From Allopontixanthobacter confluentis (lineage in GTDB: Bacteria; Pseudomonadota; Alphaproteobacteria; Sphingomonadales; Sphingomonadaceae): 64,000 bases of DNA. Below, in pieces: positions 35,959-44,730 of this stretch. Location: assembly GCF_009827615.1 (NCBI RefSeq), contig NZ_WTYU01000001.1, positions 455,001 through 519,000 of the forward strand. The letters run 5' to 3'. The notes below the pieces were generated by a model. That model had not been told where the DNA came from. It worked only from the letters and a program-made list of their open reading frames with translations, and did no database searches. Position 1 is the stretch's first letter. Every line of letters begins with the position of its first letter. A program made the position numbers and the translations under genes.

Positions 35959-37782
35959 ATGTGCGGAATTATCGGCATCGTCAGCAGCAAGCCTGTAACA
36001 GACCGGCTGGTGGATGGGCTGCGCCGGATGGAATATCGCGGCTATGACAGCGCCGGTGTCTGCACCATACATGACGGCGAGCTGGTGCGCCGCCGCGCCC
36101 AGGGCAAGCTCAACAATCTGGTGGAAGAACTGGCCGGCAACCCCGCGCCGGGCGCTATCGGCATCGCGCATACGCGCTGGGCCACCCACGGCGCGCCGAC
36201 CACAAACAACGCCCACCCGCATGCCACCGACCATGTGGCGCTGGTGCACAATGGCATCATCGAAAATTTCAAAACCCTGCGCGATGAATTGCTGAACTCC
36301 GGCCGCAAGCTGGAAAGCGAAACCGACAGTGAAGTGGTCGCTCATCTGATTTCCCAGCAGGTGGAAAATGGCGCATCGCCGCAAGATGCTGTCAAAACCG
36401 TGCTTCCCCGCCTGCGCGGTGCTTTTGCGCTGGCCATCACGTTCCGCCAGCATCCTGACATGCTGATCGGCGCACGGCTCGGCTCGCCGCTGGTCGTGGG
36501 ATATGGGGAAGGGGAAACCTATCTCGGCTCCGACGCGCTGGCACTGGCTCCTCTCACGCAGCAGATTGCTTATCTGGAAGAAGGCGACTGGGTCGTCATC
36601 ACGAAGGATGACGCGGCCATTTTTGATGCCGAAAACCAGCCGGTAATCCGCGAAATCACTACATCGGGCGCGTCTGCAGCGGCGGTGGAAAAGGGCAATT
36701 ACCGTCATTACATGCAGAAAGAGATTTTCGAGCAGCCCACCGTGGTTGCCCAGACCCTGCGCAGCTATATCCGCCAGTCTGACAATAGCGTGGCATTGCC
36801 GCAAATCGACTTTGACCTTTCGGCCATCAAACGCATCACCATCGTGGCGTGCGGCACATCCTATTATGCCGGCATGGTCGCCAAATACTGGATCGAACAA
36901 TTTGCCCGCGTTCCGGTCGACATCGATGTCGCCAGCGAATTTCGGTATCGGAACCCGGTGCTGGAAAATGGCGGACTGGCACTGTTCATTTCCCAATCGG
37001 GCGAGACTGCCGATACTCTGGCCGCCCTGCGCCATTGCAAACAGGCCGGGCAGACCATTGCCGTCGTGGTCAATGTGCCGACCAGTTCCATGGCACGCGA
37101 GGCAGATCTTCTTTTGCCCACGCACGCCGGCCCGGAAATCGGCGTGGCATCGACCAAGGCATTTACCTGTCAGCTCGCCGTTCTTGCCGCGCTGGCGGCA
37201 CGTCTTGCAGTGACCAAGGGACAGATGGACCGCACTGAAGAACAGGACGTGGTCCGCCATCTGCTCGAAGCGCCAGCAGCGCTTAATGCAGCGCTCGATC
37301 ATGATGATGATATTGCGGCCATTGCCCCGCTAATCGCGCCTGCCCGCGATGTGCTGTATCTCGGACGCGGGCCGGACTATCCGCTGGCCATGGAAGGCGC
37401 GCTGAAGCTGAAGGAAATAAGCTACATCCATGCCGAAGGCTATGCGTCCGGAGAAATGAAGCATGGCCCGATCGCGCTGATCGACGAAGCTGTGCCGGTC
37501 ATCGTGCTGGCGCCATCAGGCCCGCTGTTTGAAAAAACGGTGTCCAACATGGAAGAAGTGCGCGCGCGCGGGGGGCAGATCGTGCTCATTTCAGATCGTG
37601 AAGGGCTGGCAGAAGCAGGCGATGGCTGTCTGGCCACCATCGAAATGCCCAAAGTTCACCCGCTGATCGCACCGCTGGTCTATGCGGTCCCGGTCCAACT
37701 GCTCGCCTATCATACAGCCTGCGTCAAAGGCACCGATGTCGATCAGCCGCGCAACCTGGCAAAATCTGTGACTGTCGAATGA
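35959..37782 (+). CDS. glmS: Glutamine-fructose-6-phosphate aminotransferase
   Basis: A 607-residue enzyme making glucosamine-6-phosphate for cell-wall synthesis. The N-terminal glutaminase starts MCGIIG with nucleophile Cys2, and the blocks HTRWATHG and HNGIIENF follow. The C-terminal half has two SIS sugar-isomerase domains (CGTSYYAG, SQSGETADTLAAL, ASTKAF). It ends DQPRNLAKSVTVE, the conserved tail whose DNA is the recognition site of TnsD in Tn7 targeting. A Tn7-like end lies 19 bases after its stop. Confidence 0.97.
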   Translation: MCGIIGIVSSKPVTDRLVDGLRRMEYRGYDSAGVCTIHDGELVRRRAQGKLNNLVEELAGNPAPGAIGIAHTRWATHGAPTTNNAHPHATDHVALVHNGIIENFKTLRDELLNSGRKLESETDSEVVAHLISQQVENGASPQDAVKTVLPRLRGAFALAITFRQHPDMLIGARLGSPLVVGYGEGETYLGSDALALAPLTQQIAYLEEGDWVVITKDDAAIFDAENQPVIREITTSGASAAAVEKGNYRHYMQKEIFEQPTVVAQTLRSYIRQSDNSVALPQIDFDLSAIKRITIVACGTSYYAGMVAKYWIEQFARVPVDIDVASEFRYRNPVLENGGLALFISQSGETADTLAALRHCKQAGQTIAVVVNVPTSSMAREADLLLPTHAGPEIGVASTKAFTCQLAVLAALAARLAVTKGQMDRTEEQDVVRHLLEAPAALNAALDHDDDIAAIAPLIAPARDVLYLGRGPDYPLAMEGALKLKEISYIHAEGYASGEMKHGPIALIDEAVPVIVLAPSGPLFEKTVSNMEEVRARGGQIVLISDREGLAEAGDGCLATIEMPKVHPLIAPLVYAVPVQLLAYHTACVKGTDVDQPRNLAKSVTVE

Positions 37783-37801
37783 AAAGGGCCGGGGCCAGGA
37801 C

Positions 37802-37882
37802 TGTGTAGTCGGACAATAGAAAATTTCCATAATACAATAGAAACGGTCACATTCGAAAACGTGACAAATAGAAATATTCCAT
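37802..37882 (+). mobile_element. glmS-proximal end of a Tn7-like transposon
   Basis: The sequence from 37802 begins TGTGTAGTCGGACAATAG, close to the Tn7 terminus TGTGGGCGGACAATAAAG. Three similar sites follow: ACAATAGAAAATTTCCAT (37813), ACAATAGAAACGGTCACAT (37834) and ACAAATAGAAATATTCCAT (37864). They resemble the repeated TnsB-binding sites of Tn7 ends. The terminus lies 19 bp past the glmS stop, where Tn7 elements insert. The 5 bases before it, AGGAC, would be the target duplication. The matching far end was not found. Confidence 0.75.
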
Positions 37883-38606
37883 TCTTCAATTCGAATTTTA
37901 ATTAGATTACAGTAAGTTAAGAGAGAGTCGTAGGTGCAGCCGTCTTTTGGGTGCGCCGAAGGTGCTCTCCAAAAGGCAAAAAATCGGCGGTCTTGAACTC
38001 TCCGCGCAAGGCTGCGTTAAATGGGAGGCGGTCACGCGATTTGTGCTTTGAACCTCCATCTCGCTCAATGGAGACCGGTCTTCGATTGAGCGAAAGCCGA
38101 CATTGGAGGGCACCAGCTGGAATGACTGCAATGTGAGGCGATCCGGAACGGCAGTTAACTGGTCGCGATCATGGACGTCCAGTACGACAAGCCGGCTCGT
38201 CCGCTTTGCGCCCTAATTTCAGCCATTCTCGGTCGTTGGCCGGTCACCCGAAAGCGGACACCGCTTTGCAGAGACAGGAATGTCGGCACCGTCGAACCTT
38301 CCAGACTGTCCGGACCTAGGCGTCCAATCGGCGTGAGCGGCATTCTTCTAGCGAGTTGGATCGAGCAATCTACCAGCCCTGATCGGGGGCAATCCGGAAG
38401 GTCAGCTATCGGGGCGTGATCGCGGTTCGCCGACTTCGCCATATGGGTACCAGGGCGCACCGCGAACGAGGTTCACTTTCACAGACAAATGGAACATTCC
38501 GGTTTAAACAGATTCAACGTTGTTCGCCGCAAACGAACAATTATGGGCTTGAATAAACTGTTAAAGGAAACATCGGAATGGGAGATGGTTGTGAGGGTAA
38601 CGGAAC
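37883..38606. other. Gene-free spacer inside the transposon end
   Basis: No convincing gene is seen in 724 bases. The first ~35 bases are AT-rich and may extend the transposon end. The middle is G+C-rich with short open frames but no ribosome sites or recognisable motifs. The last ~90 bases become AT-rich again and probably hold the promoter of the defence genes. Confidence 0.5.
38520..38540. promoter_or_regulatory. Palindromic operator candidate before the nuclease gene
   Basis: TTGTTCG and CGAACAA form a perfect 7-bp inverted repeat with a 7-base spacer, 66 bases before the start of the nuclease gene. No regulator gene is adjacent, so a host repressor would have to act here. Confidence 0.35.
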
Positions 38607-39554
38607 ATGATGCATGATTGCCCGGCGCCGCAAGCTCTCCTTGCGACGTGGCTGCAGGGCGCAGTAAATAATAACGGAAATTATGGGCACATCCTTTTTG
38701 AACAGGTAGCCCCGAGCGATGACGCCATTGTCGCCGGGCTAAGGCCCTATTTCGAGTCCGCTCATCTCGATGCCCGAGAGGTGTTTCACCGCGCTGCACG
38801 GATCGATTTGCATCCCGACGCAGCAGCGCCTGGCGGCAATGCCCGCTATCCAAACTGCTTGCCGCCCAGCGCGAAAAAAGGACTGTTTGGCGAGGTCATG
38901 GCGGGCCTGATTACAGAAGCCTATCAGTTCATCGGCGGGCACCGGTGGACAATTCCCGTATTCCTTTTCCGCTTTCACGTCGAGGTAGGCGCCTATTTGT
39001 TTGACCTCGCCCGTGACCCTGCCCGGGTACGAGAGGTATCCGGCCGCCATGGGAATGATTTCATCGCTCTCGACATCGATCCGGCCACGCGCGAGGTGGT
39101 CCGCTTCATTGCCGGCGAAGCCAAATGGCGCGCGACCCTGACGCCCTCCACCATGGACGAACTGATGCACGGTGAATGGACCGGGCCACAGGGTGCTCGG
39201 GTTCGTAAGGGCGATGGTATTTGGAATGAGATGAACCGCGGGCTCGCCGCGCCCCAAGGCCTCGAACAACTAAATACCCTGCTATGTGAGAAAGCCCGCG
39301 AAGACTACGCTGAGGCGATCGTATCGCTTGACCGGGCGCTGCTACTCGACGCGGCCACCCTCCCCCGCACCGATCTGATCTTCATCGCTGGGAACAAGGC
39401 TGCACGTCGCGCGCCGGGTCAGTCTTATCTTCCGACGAATGCTCCACCAGCGGATTATACCGCCGGCCGTCCATTGCAAGTGGTCGAACTCGTCGTCGAA
39501 GGTGGCGTCGACCTTATCGAGCGACTCTATGCCTCACTGTGGGACGGCATATAG
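38607..39554 (+). CDS. HamA-like nuclease (DUF1837), Hachiman/AbpAB-type defence
   Basis: A 315-residue protein. KKGLFGEVMAGLI (90-102) matches the KGxFGE block of DUF1837. A PD-(D/E)xK nuclease core is suggested by Asp151 in RHGNDFIALD and Glu171-x-Lys173 in IAGEAKW. In Hachiman (HamA) and E. coli AbpA this nuclease partners a large helicase and degrades DNA when phage disturbs genome integrity. The next gene is exactly such a helicase and starts on the stop codon of this one. No signal or membrane segment is present. The family call is from memory of motifs; a nuclease-helicase pair is certain enough, the exact system less so. Confidence 0.7.
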   Translation: MMHDCPAPQALLATWLQGAVNNNGNYGHILFEQVAPSDDAIVAGLRPYFESAHLDAREVFHRAARIDLHPDAAAPGGNARYPNCLPPSAKKGLFGEVMAGLITEAYQFIGGHRWTIPVFLFRFHVEVGAYLFDLARDPARVREVSGRHGNDFIALDIDPATREVVRFIAGEAKWRATLTPSTMDELMHGEWTGPQGARVRKGDGIWNEMNRGLAAPQGLEQLNTLLCEKAREDYAEAIVSLDRALLLDAATLPRTDLIFIAGNKAARRAPGQSYLPTNAPPADYTAGRPLQVVELVVEGGVDLIERLYASLWDGI

Positions 39555-42500
39555 TGGCGCGTCTCGATGAGCAACGGCGTGAACTCGCCGCGGCGGTGCG
39601 TCTGAACCGCGCCGCAGAAAACGAACTGACGCCGCAACAGGCGCGGCTGTTTGTGCGATCGCTGCAGACTTCGTGGCAAGTGCCCCCGATTGCGTGGAGC
39701 ACCCAGCAGTCACGCGAACAATTTGCGGACGCACGTCGGCTGTTACACGCGGCCAGCATATTTCGTCAGGTTGATGGGGACAGCTCGGCTGACGCGCTCT
39801 CTTGTTACCGGCGAGCTGGCGAATTGCTGGAATGGCTCGCACGGTCGGCAGATGCGGTGACGCGGGACGTTCCGGTCGCCATGCTGGCCGCCGGTGCCTA
39901 TCAGCTGGCGGCATTGCCCGCGATGGCAACAGCACTCTTGCGTCAAGGCCGCTTCGAAGCCGGCACGGCTTCGATTTTCGCGGCCTTTCTGAGCGCCGAC
40001 TTCGACGCGGTTATTGCGCGCGCCGTCATCTTCTGGGGTGAGCATCCCGAATGGACCGGCCGCGGCGGGTCCGCCGCACTTCTCGATGAGGAAGTGCCCG
40101 ATACCGAAAATGACGAGCCCGGGGTCGAGGGCGATGATCTGGACATGCCGGGAGGCGAAGGCGAGAAGAAAGTTGCGGAAGCCGGGAAGATCGGCCGGTG
40201 GGTGACCGTCGAGCTAATCCGTTCGCTCGGCCTTCTGTCGGACGGCCTGCGGCGTGGCAATGATGAGCGGACTGACCGGGCGATCGAGAAGCTAACGAAC
40301 TTGTCCGAGCTCTCGACCCGCCTGTCGAGCGACGAGCTCTGGATCCTGATCACTTTGATCGAAGCGGCAGCCCGGCGCTACGCCGCCAACAGCATTCACA
40401 AGCGGGTCGCGCGCCTAACCGAGCGGTCGCCCGAGAAAGCGCCACTGATGTGGCGGTTCGCGCGCGAGCAGTTCGCGCGGGGGCGCGGCATTCTGTGGGC
40501 ATCGCAGTTGCAGGGTCTCGACCGGTTAATTGCGCAGGACAGTTTTGCCCTTTGTACGCCGACAGGCTCAGGCAAGACGCTGGTTGCCAACCTGGCCTTG
40601 GTTAAGGAACTGCTCCTCGTGCCGGCTGGTCTTCAGGCACCGCTTGCAATCTATCTGGTGCCTTCGCGTGCGCTGGCTGGCGAAGTCGAGGCGAAGCTCA
40701 CCGCGGAATTTGCCGATCGGATCATCGTCACAGGTCTCTACGGCGGCACCGACTGGGGCATCACCGATTATTGGCTGACGACTGACCAGCCGGTTGTTCT
40801 GATCGCGACAGTCGAAAAGGCCGAGGCGTTGATGCGCTATGTCGGCCATCTTCTGATTCACCGCTTGCGTTTACTGGTGATCGACGAGGCCCATCAGGTG
40901 GTGAACGAGGGCAACGCGAATGCGATGCTCGCGCTCGCCGCTCACAACAGTAGATCGATGCGCTTGGAGGCGATGATCTCGCGCATTCTCACCTTGAAGC
41001 CCGATGTTCCCCGCATCGCGCTGACCGCCGTTGCCGGCGGTGCGGCGCAACCGGTAGCAACATGGATCGAAAATGACGCCAATGCACGGCCGATCGGCAT
41101 GGGCTATCGCAGTAGCCGCCAGCTGATCGGCGCCCTTGAATGCGATCCCAACCGCGCACCGGCCGCAATTCTAGACATCATGAACGGGCAGATGCTTTAC
41201 GTCCGGGGCCGCGAAGACCCGGTCTATCTCCAGCTGCGCATCCCTCAGATGCAGTTGCCCGCCTCCGGAATCCGCAATAGCCTGCCGCACTATACGGAAA
41301 TCTATGTCCTATGGACGGCGCTCCATCTCCTGGAGGGTGGCAGGCGCATCCTGATTTCGGTGATGCAGTCGCCCGAACGGATGATGCGGCGCTTTGCCGA
41401 AGCGTTCGACCTGCCGGGCTGGGAGAATATCGCGCCCTTCGTCCCACCGGTGGATGCCGCCGATCGTAGCCGGTTCGATGAAGCGCGCGCCGCTTGCATC
41501 GATTATTGCGGCATCGATTCCTACGAGCGACGCCTGATTGATCGCGGCATCGCCACCAGCCATGGCCAGATGCCGCAGCGGCTGCGACGTTTAATGACCG
41601 ATCTGATCGACCGGCGCATATGCCCCGTCACCATCGCCACCGCGACACTGACCGAGGGCGTTAATCTGCCGTTCGACATCATCTTTCTCACTAGCCTCTT
41701 GCGACGCGGATTTGATGCCCAGACCGGGCAGCAGGACATCGTGCCAATGTCGACTGCGGAATTTCGCAATCTCGCCGGCAGGGCCGGTCGCCCGGGTGCA
41801 GCAGACGCGATCGAGGGCATGACGCTTATCGCTCTCCCGCGGGCTCCATCGACTACCGCGCAGGGCACCCGCCCGACACAATTGACACAGATTCAACGCG
41901 GCGAGCGCGATTATAATGATTTGTTGGGGAGGTTGCTAGCGGACGACGAGGCGCAAGGCCGGGTGTTCAGCCCTCTGGCGGTTCTGTTGACCTCGATCAT
42001 TCAGAAATGCGTGCGGGATCTGAATTTAAAGACAGAGCCGGAAATCCTTGCCTGGCTCGAGGTGACACTCCCCGAAAACGCCGGCGCCAATCTCGCTGTC
42101 GAATCCCGCATAGCGGGCGATCAGCTGGGTGACACACTTGATGAGCTCGACGGCTTCATACTTGCTGCGACCGAAGAACTGGCACTGCTCGAAGATGCGC
42201 CGCTCAACGGTCCGCGGCTCGAGGAGCGGCTCAGAGCTTTATGGGCGCATACTTTTGCCCGCGTCGCGGCCGAGCAGGAGCAGCTTCTCGAGCGTCTTTT
42301 TCTCGGCCGCGGTCGCGCCTTCGTCGAACGTCTCTATCCGAACGGCGAGCAGCGTCGCCGCCTATATCACTATGGCTTCACTCCCTATGTCGGCCGACGC
42401 TTCGAGGGTGTCGCTCCCGACATCATCAACGAACTTATCGGCGCAGCCGACTATGGCGCGATGTTGCCCTCAGACCGCTTTGCGATGTTCGAACGGCTAG

Positions 42501-43246
42501 GGCACCGTGTTCGGGCGGAAGCAGGATTCGGTTTCCGGGAGCGGCAGACCGATGCCGGTCAGGCGGTTCTCGCAAACTGGGCTGGTATCATGGGCTGGTG
42601 GATGCAGCGCGACGGTGCAGCGGCTCCTCAGCCCGATCAGCTCAGAGCCTGGCAAAGGTTCGTGACTGAGAATCTAGAGTTCCGGCTCGGCGTAGCGGTG
42701 GGCGCGGCGGTCGCGCAGGTCTGGGGACAAAATGCGGCCGCCTTCGCAACCCCGACACTCGACACGTGGCGGGAGACGACTGGATTGCCGTGGATCGGGT
42801 TCTGGTTTCGAGAACTGTTGCGCTGGGGCACGCTCGACCCGCTGGTTGCCTTCACCCTGGCGCAAGGTCTTGCGAAGACCCGTGAGGATGCTGTCGCGCT
42901 GCGACCCGAATACGATGCTTGGCTGGTCGCGCAAGGCCAGCCGATCGATGCCGAGGCGCTCATAGATCCAGAGAATTTCCTCGCATGGCAGCGATCGCTT
43001 GCTCACGACGCCGCGCCTGCAGATGCGGTCCTCGGCACGATCGCGCAGCTGACGGGCGTCGATGGGCTGGGCTTACGCTATGATGTGCGCCCGCTTGTCC
43101 GGGGGGGCGGAATCGACTGGATCGACGCTGCCGGCTTTGCGGTTGCGCGGTCGCCCTTATCCCAAGCTCTGCTGACCGATCGGCCGGCCTGGCATGATTA
43201 TGAGCTGAGGACGTTTCCCAATGTCGAAGTCGTGCGGACATTTTGA
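39554..43246 (+). CDS. HamB-like SF2 helicase, Hachiman/AbpAB-type defence
   Basis: A 1230-residue protein starting at a GTG that overlaps the previous stop by one base (TAGTG), with GGGACGG just upstream; another GTG at 39539 would overlap 16 bases. The helicase core has Walker A TPTGSGKT (335-342), DEAH (444-447), TATLTEGVNLP and NLAGRAGRPG (about 739-748), a Ski2-like SF2 set. About 330 residues lie before the core, with an acidic low-complexity stretch at about 178-210. About 450 residues after it have no recognised domain. The motifs are intact, so the ATPase should be active. It should load on damaged or phage DNA and release the nuclease partner. Confidence 0.75.
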   Translation: MARLDEQRRELAAAVRLNRAAENELTPQQARLFVRSLQTSWQVPPIAWSTQQSREQFADARRLLHAASIFRQVDGDSSADALSCYRRAGELLEWLARSADAVTRDVPVAMLAAGAYQLAALPAMATALLRQGRFEAGTASIFAAFLSADFDAVIARAVIFWGEHPEWTGRGGSAALLDEEVPDTENDEPGVEGDDLDMPGGEGEKKVAEAGKIGRWVTVELIRSLGLLSDGLRRGNDERTDRAIEKLTNLSELSTRLSSDELWILITLIEAAARRYAANSIHKRVARLTERSPEKAPLMWRFAREQFARGRGILWASQLQGLDRLIAQDSFALCTPTGSGKTLVANLALVKELLLVPAGLQAPLAIYLVPSRALAGEVEAKLTAEFADRIIVTGLYGGTDWGITDYWLTTDQPVVLIATVEKAEALMRYVGHLLIHRLRLLVIDEAHQVVNEGNANAMLALAAHNSRSMRLEAMISRILTLKPDVPRIALTAVAGGAAQPVATWIENDANARPIGMGYRSSRQLIGALECDPNRAPAAILDIMNGQMLYVRGREDPVYLQLRIPQMQLPASGIRNSLPHYTEIYVLWTALHLLEGGRRILISVMQSPERMMRRFAEAFDLPGWENIAPFVPPVDAADRSRFDEARAACIDYCGIDSYERRLIDRGIATSHGQMPQRLRRLMTDLIDRRICPVTIATATLTEGVNLPFDIIFLTSLLRRGFDAQTGQQDIVPMSTAEFRNLAGRAGRPGAADAIEGMTLIALPRAPSTTAQGTRPTQLTQIQRGERDYNDLLGRLLADDEAQGRVFSPLAVLLTSIIQKCVRDLNLKTEPEILAWLEVTLPENAGANLAVESRIAGDQLGDTLDELDGFILAATEELALLEDAPLNGPRLEERLRALWAHTFARVAAEQEQLLERLFLGRGRAFVERLYPNGEQRRRLYHYGFTPYVGRRFEGVAPDIINELIGAADYGAMLPSDRFAMFERLGHRVRAEAGFGFRERQTDAGQAVLANWAGIMGWWMQRDGAAAPQPDQLRAWQRFVTENLEFRLGVAVGAAVAQVWGQNAAAFATPTLDTWRETTGLPWIGFWFRELLRWGTLDPLVAFTLAQGLAKTREDAVALRPEYDAWLVAQGQPIDAEALIDPENFLAWQRSLAHDAAPADAVLGTIAQLTGVDGLGLRYDVRPLVRGGGIDWIDAAGFAVARSPLSQALLTDRPAWHDYELRTFPNVEVVRTF

Positions 43247-43842
43247 TCATCTGGAACACACAAAGCAGCCCACCGCAGCGCTTCCGAAAGAGCGGCCCAT
43301 GAAAAATAAGCGAGAAGTCCTTTCCATCTTCGGCTGGTGATTGCGTGCAAATGACATCCCACTGGCCGCTTAGTTGGCGGCTGAAGACCAACCAAATGGC
43401 TGGCCCGAACGTCAGCTTTTGCCCACCCACCGCCGAAAAGCCGACAAACCGCTAACGGCGCAGTTGCCGTCATAGGCAAGCCGCTCAATGAAGAGCAGCT
43501 ACCAGTGATCGAAGTGAAGGCCGGGAATGGCCGCTTTGTCGGCGGTCCCTGACCGGCTTGTTGCTTTGCTTGAATGCCTTCCGTTCTGATCTCTATGGGG
43601 GGAACAGATTCGATTGGGCAGGTCTCTGAAGAGACATGCATAGCATAATATTTTCGCGATAACCGAATTCACCTTAGTCAGACCGTCTTTCTAATCTGTG
43701 GACCCAAGTTCACTTAGCGAAGATTATTTCGGGCTCAGGCGGAAAAACCTACGTTAAAACAATATTTTGGAAAGGGTTCTGAACTATCGGGGATTAGCAG
43801 GATCGTGATTACGCGATGGCAACCCCAATGTGAGAGCTTCTT
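43247..43842. other. Spacer between defence genes and tnsA
   Basis: No gene is supported in these 596 bases. The first part is G+C-rich and holds a copy of the AACGTCAGCTTTTG segment also found near 50088. The last 200 bases are AT-rich and probably contain the tnsA promoter. I looked for a second transposon end here (TGTGG..., ACAATA repeats) and found only one unconvincing ACAATA. Confidence 0.5.
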
Positions 43843-44730
43843 ATGGCCAAGCCAAAGCGACTGCGGATAAATTCCGAACAACAGATCCAACGCAAACTTA
43901 CAGAAGGCCGCGGCGGGAACGTTGACGAAGACTATTTACCCTTTTTGCTCATTCATGACTTCTCTTCGATTGGCCGCGTTTCCCGAGTGAAAATTGGCAA
44001 TCGCGAAGCGCATATGATGTCTGATCTCGAGACTGCCGTGCTCGCGGAATTGTTGTGGGACCAGAGTGTAACCAAGATCTGTGAGCAAGTTTACCTTGAT
44101 CGCGAGGACACGGCTCAGATTGCCGAGAAGATTAATGTTCGACATCCGAAACTATCTGCAGATCAAGAACTCCACCCATTCACCACCGACCTCTACTATG
44201 AGCAGAATTTAAATGGAGAAGTTCGGAAGGTCGCTATTGCCGTCAAACCCTATTCGGAAGTCACATCTTCAGGGAAGGCTGATGCGAAGTCAGCGAGATC
44301 CGTCGAGAGAACTTTGGAGAAGTTGGAAATTGAGCGCCGCTACTGGTTGGCGCAAGGCGTCGAATGGATACTCCGGACTGACCAGAATATCTGCAAAGTA
44401 AAACAGAGAAATATTGAGCTGTTGCTCAACACAGAAGCGCCGTGCCGCGAACCTGGTAGTGCTGAATGGAAAAAACGCCTTCTTCTGACCGTCGATATAC
44501 TGGCCAGCGGTAAAAACCTGCCGCTGCATGAACTCGCCCACTGCAGCCTTGCTCGAAGGAAATTGGAGGCGCCGCTGCTTTACTGCGTTCGCTTTCTGTG
44601 CGCGCAGCGGGTGCTTGCATTTGAGATGACCAAACCTTTTGGGCTGGATCTGATCGCGAGCGACTTCAGCCTAACAGGGCAAACCATTGATGCAGCGCTA
44701 TTTGCCAGCTTCGAAGAGGTCATGGCCTGA
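43843..44730 (+). CDS. tnsA: Tn7-like transposition endonuclease TnsA
   Basis: A 295-residue TnsA, the restriction-like nuclease that cuts the 5' ends of the transposon so that it moves by cut-and-paste. The catalytic residues align with E. coli TnsA (Glu63, Asp114, Lys132): Glu63 in SDLETAVLAEL, Asp116 in PFTTDLYYE and Lys135 in VAIAVKP. The C-terminal half is the winged helix that contacts TnsC. A+T content is higher than in the flanking chromosome, a sign of transfer. The stop overlaps the tnsB start by one base. Confidence 0.92.
   Translation: MAKPKRLRINSEQQIQRKLTEGRGGNVDEDYLPFLLIHDFSSIGRVSRVKIGNREAHMMSDLETAVLAELLWDQSVTKICEQVYLDREDTAQIAEKINVRHPKLSADQELHPFTTDLYYEQNLNGEVRKVAIAVKPYSEVTSSGKADAKSARSVERTLEKLEIERRYWLAQGVEWILRTDQNICKVKQRNIELLLNTEAPCREPGSAEWKKRLLLTVDILASGKNLPLHELAHCSLARRKLEAPLLYCVRFLCAQRVLAFEMTKPFGLDLIASDFSLTGQTIDAALFASFEEVMA

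Noticed and set aside
37951-38136. A 61-codon plus-strand frame in the spacer after the transposon end
   Set aside because: No ribosome site and a composition (basic, Ser/Arg-rich) common in non-coding G+C-rich DNA.
43640-43842. A second transposon end before tnsA
   Set aside because: Only one ACAATA and one TGTGGACCC occur, without repeats or a CGGACAA terminus, so a nested element starting here is not supported.
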